Shown here: in pieces, positions 1-7,433 of the stretch
Numbering within the stretch: the first letter of the stretch is position 1
How the letters are laid out: the number at the start of each line of letters is the position of its first letter
Origin: Fulvitalea axinellae
GTDB taxonomy: Bacteria > Bacteroidota > Bacteroidia > Cytophagales > Cyclobacteriaceae
Assembly (NCBI RefSeq): GCF_036492835.1
Contig: NZ_AP025320.1
Span: 124,001 to 188,000, forward strand
DNA: 64,000 nucleotides
Reading direction: 5' to 3'
Translations under genes and position numbers: made by a program
The notes under the pieces: generated by a model
Database searches by the model: none
Seen by the model: only the letters and a program-made list of their open reading frames with translations
Told to the model about the DNA's origin: nothing

Positions 1-654
1 TTTTTTCGCCTCCTGTAGCGTATATCGCTTTAAAGGACGTGTGATGTAATCGTTTAGACGAGCCAACACTTGGGCATGAACATCGTCCGCCGAACAATCA
101 TCTTCCAAAACTATTTCGCAATCGACGAAGAGTTCCTGCGGATCTTGAATAACAATTCCACAAACATCTTCGCCCAGATTCCGATTTTCGGCCAACAGTT
201 CATAGATTTCTTCTTTTATCCGCTGTCCATGAAGCTTTTTGTCGAAACCTTCGGCCAATTCCACCCGCAGGATATATAAACCAGATACGGTGTCTGGCCT
301 GTCGTTTCCAAGCTGATCGAACCAAACGTTTCGGACCCTCTCCACTCGGTCTATAATCAATTTTCGCCAATGATTTACAGTTACGGGAGTGCCTGACAGA
401 ATTTCAAACGGTGGCAAGAATGAGGTCTCACTTTCATTTTTTCTATAAGTAAGAAGTTTCTTGACATCCAGCCCTGTACGGTTTGCCATATCAGACAAAA
501 CATAGCAAAGCTGATCCAAAACGCTTAGATTGGAATCGATATTAACTCCCTCTGTCAGGCTTTGGATAAAAGCCATTCCCACTTGTTTTAAAAAACTGAA
601 ATCCAGCGCTTTAATATCTTGTTTTGTTTTCAGTATCCCGTATTGATTTTCCAT
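1..654 (-). CDS. N-terminal fragment of a large protein, possibly contractile-injection baseplate-like (partial)
   Basis: The reading frame opens at an ATG at 654 (MENQYGILK) and stays open for 218 codons to the left window edge, so the C-terminus is missing. Residues about 43-66 (LDQLCYVLSDMANRTGLDVKKLL) followed by a stretch with PFEILSGTPVTVNHWRKLI and then VRNVWFDQL and GLYILRVELAE recall the start of baseplate-J-like proteins in Bacteroidota contractile injection systems, where an LCYAxTDLGYRT segment precedes a similar block. This resemblance is from memory and rests on the fragment alone. No signal peptide or membrane segment is visible, which suits a cytoplasmic particle component. 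There is no clear ribosome binding site. The neighbours further left are not in the window and would decide the matter. Confidence 0.6.
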   Translation of the reverse strand, partial: MENQYGILKTKQDIKALDFSFLKQVGMAFIQSLTEGVNIDSNLSVLDQLCYVLSDMANRTGLDVKKLLTYRKNESETSFLPPFEILSGTPVTVNHWRKLIIDRVERVRNVWFDQLGNDRPDTVSGLYILRVELAEGFDKKLHGQRIKEEIYELLAENRNLGEDVCGIVIQDPQELFVDCEIVLEDDCSADDVHAQVLARLNDYITRPLKRYTLQEAKK

Positions 655-1211
655 TCAAAAAATGGTTATCACCGCTTTTCATTCAATAGCTGACTCAACT
701 TCCCGGACCCGATTCGGGTAACAAAATTTGGTTTCCAATCAGGAGTATTAGTTTGTGGAAAATGAATTTGCATATGTTGAATGTATTTAATAAAAATTAT
801 TCATTACTTAAGATAGTGATGATTCTTTTTAAGACAAAAAAATTATTTAATTATACGTTTTTTAGAGGTCGTGGAACCTAAAAAAAAGCCATCTGTCTTT
901 TGGGTTAAATTACCCTGTTTCCAAAGAGGTTGGTGAGGTTTTTCAAAAGATCACGCTCTGTTTTAGGAATGTTATCTATTCAGAATAATTAGATATTTCC
1001 TTAATGGTTTTACTCCCCTGTTTTTTCTCTATTCAGTTTTTTGGGGGGAATTGTGAAGACAAAATCAGCCCTAATTTTATATTCCCATTTTCGGTATTAT
1101 ACAATAAAGCCATCCTTGCTAGATGGCTTTTGTTCGGAGCTTGAGAGCTCTAGGCTTTATAAGAACAGGCGGAGCATTTGCTCCGGTTTTCTCTATTTTT
1201 TGTAACCGAAG
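655..1211. other. AT-rich intergenic region with hairpins
   Basis: No convincing gene is seen between the left-edge gene and the EEP-family gene. The stretch is clearly richer in A and T than its surroundings. It contains a hairpin at about 1107-1133 (AAAGCCATC, 7-base loop, GATGGCTTT) and a second at 1171-1184. AAGCCATC also occurs alone near 887. These may end transcription of the gene at 1212-2846, which reads leftward into this region. Confidence 0.5.
1171..1184 (-). terminator. Possible terminator hairpin downstream of the EEP-family gene
   Basis: GGAGCA and TGCTCC form a perfect 6-bp stem with a 2-base loop, 28 bases past the stop codon at 1212. The minus-strand tail after the stem is only moderately T-rich, while the plus-strand side has a better T run, so direction is uncertain. 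Confidence 0.35.
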
Positions 1212-2846
1212 TTATTCTACTATAATCTCATCAGCGAAGATCCAGGCCGGTTTTCCAGCACCAGAGTGGTCGTCCGGCAATGGAGCCGGAAGAGCTTCAA
1301 TCTTCAGACTACGAATATCTTTCACATCACAGTCAACACTGATTTCAGTTACGCTTTTGCCTTGTGACGCTTTAGTATCCGGAAGGCGCTTATAAGCGAA
1401 AGCTTTGTGGCCTTGTTTTGTCTTTGAAGAATAAAGTTTGAACTGGTTCGGAGGCAGAATCCAGGACCCTTCATCTGAAAGGAAACGAACGGTTACGCGT
1501 TTTACGTCGCGAGCCTCTTTCCAGTCAAGACGAACGAGCATTCCTTTTTTACCGAAGCCCGCCCAATCCGGATAGTCCAAACTCGGAGCCGTCTTGCGAT
1601 CAAGCAACAATGAAATATTCTTTTCGAATCTCGGATCAGGGTCCGTCTCCGGCGTAAGCTTGGCGGTGGCTCCACTTTTGGCTTTGTAGTAACCTACCTT
1701 CAGCGTACGGCTTTCTTCAGATCCTTTCTTAAAAGCCTTGGCCTTAACGTCAGCCGATTGTTCAAGTTTTACGGGCTGTGTGTAAAGCGCCGATTGGGCG
1801 TTAGGTTCCGTACCATCGGTGGTGTAGCGGATCTCGGCGCCTTCGGTTGCGCAGAAGAGTTCCATATTCATTTTCTTTCCGAAAACGATACGGTCCTCTT
1901 TGGTGTACGGTGCGAAAACTTTTGTCGGCAACATCTCCCCTACGTTTCCGGCGACGGCTTCGGGAGTTTTTCCGAAACGGATTTTTGAGAATACCGGAAA
2001 GTGATCGGATACGTAAAGATTTCCTTCGGTAAGGCGAACCGTGTAGTGCTTATCGAGCCAAACGCGATCGTTTACCAAAATATGATCTATCAAGAGTTTG
2101 TCTTTGCCATAGGCTTGATATGTGTAATCGTAAGGTTGGGACTCTTTGGCGATTACGCGGCTGTCCGAGAGCTTCTGCAAACCTTGCCACTGCCCGGTAA
2201 GGATGGCGTAAGGGCTGTCTTTCGGCTCAAAGTTGAAATCCCCGGTTACGATCACCGGATCCTCTCCGGCCAATACTTTGGTTCTGGCCAAAAGAAGTTT
2301 CGCGCTTTCTTCCTGAGCTTTATGCCCTTTGTGGTCAAAGTGGGTGTTTACGAACAGGAAGCGGTGACCGGAAACTTTGTCTTTGAAACGTCCCCAAGTG
2401 GCGATACGGCAAACCGCCGCATCCCAGCCCATACTTCCGGGAATCTCCGGCGATTCGGAAAGCCAGAAATTGCCTGTTTCCAAAAGTCTGAAACGCTTCT
2501 TTTTATAAATAATAGGAGCGTATTCGCCCTTTTTCTTTCCGTCTTCGCGCCCCACTCCACAGAAAGCGTAATCGTCTTCTTCCTTGAGAATATCGAAAAG
2601 CTGGTCCTCGTAGGCCTCCTGCAATCCCGCAATATCAGGGTTTTGTTCGTCAAAAAGCCTGTACACCAACGGAACCCTGTTTTTCCAAACGTTATCTCCG
2701 TCATTGGCCCGGCCATTCCTGATGTTGAACGACATAACTTTCAAAGGTTCATCAGGCTTTTTCTCGGCGCATCCCGAAAGGCCCAATATCAGCAGACCAA
2801 GGCAGGCCAAACCCCATCGTTGCGCTAATCTCTTTATCTTGTCCAT
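1212..2846 (-). CDS. Secreted endonuclease/exonuclease/phosphatase-family lipoprotein with CHB_HEX_C and discoidin-like C-terminal modules
   Basis: The open frame extends to 2999, but the ATG at 2846 gives MDKIKRLAQ followed by a hydrophobic stretch and the lipobox LSGC, so that start is preferred (544 aa). The first ~270 residues carry the EEP fold signature: KVMSFNIRNG near the start, GLQEAYEDQ (metal-binding Glu), VTGDFNFEP, IDHILVND and a final SDHFPVF. EEP enzymes cleave phosphodiesters in nucleic acids, lipids or sugar phosphates; the substrate here is unknown. Next comes a segment with IRYTTDGTEPNAQS, typical of the chitobiase/hexosaminidase C-terminal Ig-like domain, then a discoidin-like domain ending in WIFADEIIVE. 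The GH92 gene just upstream ends with the same two-module arrangement. The location suggests a lipoprotein acting on phosphorylated glycans or GPI-like anchors, which is inference. Confidence 0.82.
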   Translation of the reverse strand: MDKIKRLAQRWGLACLGLLILGLSGCAEKKPDEPLKVMSFNIRNGRANDGDNVWKNRVPLVYRLFDEQNPDIAGLQEAYEDQLFDILKEEDDYAFCGVGREDGKKKGEYAPIIYKKKRFRLLETGNFWLSESPEIPGSMGWDAAVCRIATWGRFKDKVSGHRFLFVNTHFDHKGHKAQEESAKLLLARTKVLAGEDPVIVTGDFNFEPKDSPYAILTGQWQGLQKLSDSRVIAKESQPYDYTYQAYGKDKLLIDHILVNDRVWLDKHYTVRLTEGNLYVSDHFPVFSKIRFGKTPEAVAGNVGEMLPTKVFAPYTKEDRIVFGKKMNMELFCATEGAEIRYTTDGTEPNAQSALYTQPVKLEQSADVKAKAFKKGSEESRTLKVGYYKAKSGATAKLTPETDPDPRFEKNISLLLDRKTAPSLDYPDWAGFGKKGMLVRLDWKEARDVKRVTVRFLSDEGSWILPPNQFKLYSSKTKQGHKAFAYKRLPDTKASQGKSVTEISVDCDVKDIRSLKIEALPAPLPDDHSGAGKPAWIFADEIIVE

Positions 2847-2883
2847 TACCTTAATGGTTTTTGACTTATTTTGACAAAGCAAA

Positions 2884-2940
2884 AATAAACGATTCCGAGA
2901 TCGATTTCCTGTATGAGGAACGAAATCGGAATCGTTTATT
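2884..2940. repeat. Interrupted inverted repeat with 15-bp perfect arms
   Basis: The arms AATAAACGATTCCGA (2884-2898) and its exact reverse complement (2926-2940) enclose 27 bases that pair partly among themselves (TCCT with AGGA). It lies between the GH92 terminator and the start of the EEP gene. It could be a second terminator, an mRNA-stabilising element or an operator. Confidence 0.6.
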
Positions 2941-2942
2941 CC

Positions 2943-2968
2943 AAAAAGAGGCGCATTCTCGGCGCCTC
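2943..2968 (-). terminator. Intrinsic terminator after the GH92 gene
   Basis: On the minus strand GAGGCGC, a 7-base loop and GCGCCTC are followed directly by TTTTT. The stem starts 21 bases past the GH92 stop codon. It suggests that the downstream EEP gene is transcribed separately or by read-through. Confidence 0.75.
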
Positions 2969-2988
2969 TGCATTTTTGTCTTGACTTC

Positions 2989-5900
2989 TTATTCCACAAT
3001 AATCTCGTCAGCGAACATCCAGGCTTTCGAGCCTCCGCCCAAGTGCCACGAAGGAAGAGTGCCTACGTTGCGGGCACGTACCTTAATATAGCGGGCCGAT
3101 GTTCCGGCAGGAAGTTTCTGAGAGAATTCCTTGATGCGGATCACAGGGTGCGATGTCGGCACAGGATGCGTCAACTTACCGGCTTTGCGGAAGTTTTTGC
3201 CGTCTTTAGAGTATTCTACCTCATAAGAAGTTGGCAAGAACAACCAAGAGCTGGTATTCTCAAGGAATCGGGTCGAAACGGCTGTCAACGGCTTCACGCC
3301 ACCCAAATCCACGGTGGCTACCAAATCGTCGCCTTGGAATCCGCTCCATTTCCCGTCGCGGAGATTTTCGGTGCCCAACTGGCCGTCGAGCAATGTTTTG
3401 GTGCCCGGGTTGTAGGCTTTGCCCGCCGGTTTTTCCAAAGAGATTTTAGGGAAACCTTTGCCCGAAACGTTAAACTTGGCCTTTACGAATTTCTCTTCGA
3501 GAGTTGGGCTCGGAGCGAAACCGTCGGCGAAGGCTTTGGCCTTGAGCGTAGTGGTTTTTCTAAGCTTCAGGCTGGCTTTGTATACCGGCGATTTAGCCGT
3601 AGGCTCGGTTCCGTCGGTAGTGTAGCGGATCACCGACTTCTGGGTAGAGGCCAAGCTTACTCGCTTGTCGCTTTTGAAAACCCTTCCGGCTTCGTTTACG
3701 AAAGGCATGTAAAGTTTGGCCGGCAATTTGGCCACAGCGTTGTTTCCGAAAGCTTTAGACTCCGGACGGTCGGCTTTAGCCGTGCCCAAGTTTTTGTTCG
3801 GTTTCGGACCCATTACGAATACGAGTTCGCCACCGGCTTCCAAGTCGCTGTGCTTGATGAACGTTTTGGCGTAAGGCTTTCCGTTCAATGTCATCGACTG
3901 GACATAAACGTTTTTCTTAGAATTGTTCTGGGCTTTTACCGTAAAGGTTTTACCTGATCCCATAGTCACAACCGCCTCGTCGAACAACGGGCTACCGATG
4001 ATATATTCGCCACTGGCGGGGTTTACAGGGTAGAATCCGAGCGCGCTGAAACCTAACCAAGATGACATCTGACCGCAATCCTCGTTGCCCGAAAGGCCGT
4101 CTGGCTGGTCAGTGTACATCTCTTCCATGATGTCGCGAACGCGGGCCTGTGTTTTCCAAGCTTCGCCTGCGAAGTTGTAAAGGTAGGCTACGTGGTGGCT
4201 CGGCTCGTTGCCTTGGGCGTACTGTCCGATCAGTCCCGTAACGTCAGTGCTGTGACCTGTCATTTCGGTTTGCTGTTCGAAGAGCGAGTCGAGCATGAAA
4301 GTGAATTGCTTGTCGCCTTTGTGCAGGCCGATCAAACCTTCCACATCGTGTGGAGCGAAGAAGCCCCACTGCCAAGCGTTGCCTTCAGTGTAGTCTCCCG
4401 ATCCCAAAGCCGACGATTCCAACGGGTTGGTCTTGCGGTTCCAGCGTCCGTTAATCTCACGGCCACGGAAAAGTCCCATCTGGCTGTCGAAGTATTTTTG
4501 GTAAGACTGCGAACGGGTGGTGAAGTATTCGTAGTCTTTCGTTTTACCCAACTTCTTGGCTACCTGCGCGATGCACCAGTCGTCAAAAGCGTATTCCACA
4601 GATTTTGAAACGGAGTTCGATTCCTTGTCGCAAGGGATAAAGCCCATCTCCTTGTAGTAGTTCAGGCCCGAGATATCGGCCATGGCGCTGTGCTTCATAG
4701 CTTTGTAAGCGCGCTCGGCGTCAACGCCCGACTGTCCTTTGAGGATGGCGTCGGCGATAACCGGTACCGAATGGTAACCGATCATACAGTTGGTCTCGTT
4801 GCCGTGGAGTTCCCAGATCGGCAACATTCCGTATTGGTCGTATTTGTCAAGCAAAGAACGGGTAAACTGGTCGTTCTTCTCAGGTGCGATAATCGTGAAA
4901 AGCGGGTGTGTGGCACGGAACGTATCCCAAAGCGAAAACAGCGTGTAGTGCTCTTCACCTTCTTTCACTTGGTGGATTTTGCGGTCCATGCCTGTGTATT
5001 TTCCGTCAACGTCGGAGAATACATAAGGCGCTACCATAGCGTGGTAAAGTGCTGTGTAATAAGTACGCAAGTCTTTGTCCGAACCGCTTTTGACAGCGAT
5101 TTTGGCCAAAGCCACTTCCCACTCGTCCTTTGACTCTTGGCAAACTTCGGCGAATGATTTCCCTCCGATTTCCTCGTCAAGGTTAAGTCTGGCGCCGTCG
5201 ATAGAAGTACCCGAGATACCTACCTTGGCGGTGATTTTCTCGCCCGCTCCGGTTTTGAAACGCAATGCGGCTTTGAGGTTTTTAGATTTCTTCTCCGTAA
5301 CTCCTGCTACCGGCTGGTCTTCGGCAAAGATCTCGATCGCTTCGAAAGGCTTTGAGAATTTGGCCACGAAGAATACGGTATGGTCCATTGCCCAACCTTT
5401 TGAGCGGCGGTAACCCACAACCTCCGTATCGGAGATTTTCTTGATAAAACCTTCTCTAGGGCCATCGGAAACGCCGTGCTTCAAGTCGATAATAATGTTC
5501 GACTGGGCAGACTCAGGGTAAGAGTACTGGTGGTAACCAGCGCGTCTGGTACTGGTCAGGGCCACGTCAACGCCATAGTCGTCAAGGTGAACTTCGTAGT
5601 AGCCGGCACTGGCTTTTTCTTTGGCTTTCGAAAAACGGGAACGGTAACCTTCGTCAGGGTTTTCCTTAGATCCCGCAACGATTTTCACGTCGCCTACGGT
5701 CGGCATAAACATGATATCGCCCAAATCAGGACCGCCGGTACCGCTAAGGTGCGTGTGCGAGAATCCCATGATGGAATTATCCGAAGCGTGATAACCGCTA
5801 CACCAGTCCCAACCACGGATTCCGGTGTCGGGGCTCAGCTGTACCAACGCAAACGGGCGGGTAGCTCCGGGGAACGTGTGCCCGTGTCCGCCAGTACCGA

Positions 5901-6003
5901 TAAACGGATCTACGTAATCCGAAAAATTCGTTTTGGGCCCAGAGGAACAGGCCATGAGAAACGCCGCAAAAAGCGCCGTGAGAAAATGGATTCTTAATTT
6001 CAT
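2989..6003 (-). CDS. GH92 family alpha-mannosidase, lipoprotein, with C-terminal CHB_HEX_C and discoidin-like modules
   Basis: The ATG at 6003 gives MKLRIHFLTALFAAFLMACSS, a signal peptide with lipobox; the frame extends 8 codons further to 6027 but that start spoils the signal. The ~1004-aa protein begins with DYVDPFIGTGGHGHTFPGA, the hallmark of GH92 enzymes, which are calcium-dependent exo-alpha-mannosidases. Further conserved blocks are TEGNAWQW (about residues 539-546), GNEPSHHVAYLYNF (598-611) and GLSGNEDCGQMSSW (636-649, containing the catalytic-region Glu). After about residue 760 follow an IRYTTDGTEP Ig-like segment and a discoidin-like domain ending in WMFADEIIVE, probably carbohydrate-binding. 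With the nearby GH2 beta-mannosidase and glycosylasparaginase it fits removal of mannose from N-glycans. The linkage cleaved cannot be read from sequence. Confidence 0.93.
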   Translation of the reverse strand: MKLRIHFLTALFAAFLMACSSGPKTNFSDYVDPFIGTGGHGHTFPGATRPFALVQLSPDTGIRGWDWCSGYHASDNSIMGFSHTHLSGTGGPDLGDIMFMPTVGDVKIVAGSKENPDEGYRSRFSKAKEKASAGYYEVHLDDYGVDVALTSTRRAGYHQYSYPESAQSNIIIDLKHGVSDGPREGFIKKISDTEVVGYRRSKGWAMDHTVFFVAKFSKPFEAIEIFAEDQPVAGVTEKKSKNLKAALRFKTGAGEKITAKVGISGTSIDGARLNLDEEIGGKSFAEVCQESKDEWEVALAKIAVKSGSDKDLRTYYTALYHAMVAPYVFSDVDGKYTGMDRKIHQVKEGEEHYTLFSLWDTFRATHPLFTIIAPEKNDQFTRSLLDKYDQYGMLPIWELHGNETNCMIGYHSVPVIADAILKGQSGVDAERAYKAMKHSAMADISGLNYYKEMGFIPCDKESNSVSKSVEYAFDDWCIAQVAKKLGKTKDYEYFTTRSQSYQKYFDSQMGLFRGREINGRWNRKTNPLESSALGSGDYTEGNAWQWGFFAPHDVEGLIGLHKGDKQFTFMLDSLFEQQTEMTGHSTDVTGLIGQYAQGNEPSHHVAYLYNFAGEAWKTQARVRDIMEEMYTDQPDGLSGNEDCGQMSSWLGFSALGFYPVNPASGEYIIGSPLFDEAVVTMGSGKTFTVKAQNNSKKNVYVQSMTLNGKPYAKTFIKHSDLEAGGELVFVMGPKPNKNLGTAKADRPESKAFGNNAVAKLPAKLYMPFVNEAGRVFKSDKRVSLASTQKSVIRYTTDGTEPTAKSPVYKASLKLRKTTTLKAKAFADGFAPSPTLEEKFVKAKFNVSGKGFPKISLEKPAGKAYNPGTKTLLDGQLGTENLRDGKWSGFQGDDLVATVDLGGVKPLTAVSTRFLENTSSWLFLPTSYEVEYSKDGKNFRKAGKLTHPVPTSHPVIRIKEFSQKLPAGTSARYIKVRARNVGTLPSWHLGGGSKAWMFADEIIVE

Positions 6004-6208
6004 AATCGCCAGATGTTTCTTGATCATCCAAAAAGGTGCCCTGAAAAAAGATAGCCCGCAGTTGCGCCTGCCAGATTCAGAGTACTACGAAAATAGGCCA
6101 AAACGCCAATGTTTCGGATACTTTGGCGCTTACAAGCGGGTTACATTCTGGATTTGTTCTCGATTTTCGTCAAGTTTTGTAATAAAATACCAAAACTCAA
6201 GACAATGG

Positions 6209-7333
6209 TCAAGCGCCTTTTCTTTTCCTTTTTCTTCGTGAGTCAAACCACGACTTACCGTCAAAGCGGATATGGCAAACCCTTCCGGAAAACGGGCTGG
6301 TAACGGTAGCCTCAAAAAATCTCTCGCTTGCATCCATCCAAGGAGACTCGAGCGTTTTGCCGTCTAATGTAAAATCCGTTACGCCCAATTCTTGGAACGT
6401 CTTCGCATACCTTCCTTTCTTATGGCGAAAGCTACGCTGGGCGTAATATACCTCGTACATCCACAAACGGACAATCTCGTCCTGATCATATTTGAACGGT
6501 TCCTTTCTGCCACCTACTTTTTTGTCCGAAAACTGAAGAAAACCCCAGCGTTCCGGGTAGTGCATATTGATCAAATACTGGGGCGACCAAACCCAGTTAT
6601 CCTCGCGGATGCGTTTGCCGTTCTCCCGTCTCTTCTTGACGTATTTTCCTTTTTTGATCTCGTGCTTCCATTCCACCCTCGAAAAGTTGATCCGCCATTG
6701 TGTTCCGTGTCTGGGCAAGGCTCTGCCAAACTGGGTTTCGGAAAGGGAAGCCAAAGGCAAAGCCACTTCCACGCTCCAGCCTTTGTCGGTGTCAGACGGG
6801 TCGTTTATCGTCCCGTCCACACTCACGGCCGATTTGAGGCCTTTCATATCCCAACCGTTAACATGCAAACCACCTTCACGATAAGGTTTATCCAACATAA
6901 GGTCCCATTTGGTACCCAATACGTTTATCTCAAACTCATGATATAAGTGGGTGTCGGAATTCGGGTCGATGAAAATCTCGAAATCATTATCGTAATAGAT
7001 TATGCTCTCATCCTTGGTAAGTTTTCCCCACAAATGCGGTTCCTCCAGCTCGGCCGATACGTACAGGTATTTGTCGTCCCAAAGCATCTTGGCTCTGGTC
7101 TTGAATCTCGGTGTCGGCTTTTCGCTTCCCTCGATGTCAATAAAAGCGTCTGTCCATTCGGCGTTGGCCCAATCCTTTTCGTCCAATTTGCCGTCTATCG
7201 TAACGGGGGCGGTTGTCCGGTAACAAACATAGCCCTTGGGTTTCGGGATCGGCTTTAAGCTTTTTTGAGCCATTGCGCAGGAGATACTCAGCGCCAACGC
7301 CAAAGTCCCCACTATCCAACTTCCTTTCATCAT
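6209..7333 (-). CDS. Secreted CBM9-like carbohydrate-binding protein
   Basis: The start is taken at the MMKGSWIV methionines (7333 or 7330), which open a signal peptide ending in ISCAMAQ; the frame extends to 7372 without support. The mature protein starts with YVCYRTTAPVTIDGKLDEKDWANAEWTDAF, the usual opening of family-9-like carbohydrate-binding domains, continues with LWDDKYLYVSAELEEPHLWG, the ligand-side strand, and DNDFEIFIDPNSDTHLYHEFEIN. Single-domain proteins of this kind (about 370 aa) are frequent in Bacteroidota polysaccharide loci and are thought to be periplasmic or surface glycan-binding or processing proteins of uncertain activity. It lies between the beta-mannosidase and the GH92 gene on the same strand, supporting a role in mannan or N-glycan use. 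Confidence 0.8.
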   Translation of the reverse strand: MMKGSWIVGTLALALSISCAMAQKSLKPIPKPKGYVCYRTTAPVTIDGKLDEKDWANAEWTDAFIDIEGSEKPTPRFKTRAKMLWDDKYLYVSAELEEPHLWGKLTKDESIIYYDNDFEIFIDPNSDTHLYHEFEINVLGTKWDLMLDKPYREGGLHVNGWDMKGLKSAVSVDGTINDPSDTDKGWSVEVALPLASLSETQFGRALPRHGTQWRINFSRVEWKHEIKKGKYVKKRRENGKRIREDNWVWSPQYLINMHYPERWGFLQFSDKKVGGRKEPFKYDQDEIVRLWMYEVYYAQRSFRHKKGRYAKTFQELGVTDFTLDGKTLESPWMDASERFFEATVTSPFSGRVCHIRFDGKSWFDSRRKRKRKGA

Positions 7334-7395
7334 TGTCAACTTCAAAAAGTGATCGATATTCCCCAGAAACATAAGTTTCCAAACCGGGAATTATG

Positions 7396-7422
7396 AAAAA
7401 AGTCCGACTTAAGCCGGACTTT
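7396..7422 (-). terminator. Intrinsic terminator after the GH2 beta-mannosidase gene
   Basis: On the minus strand AAAGTCCG, a 8-base loop and CGGACTTT run into further T residues, starting 12 bases past the stop codon at 7434. Confidence 0.7.
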
Positions 7423-7433
7423 CAAAATATTGT

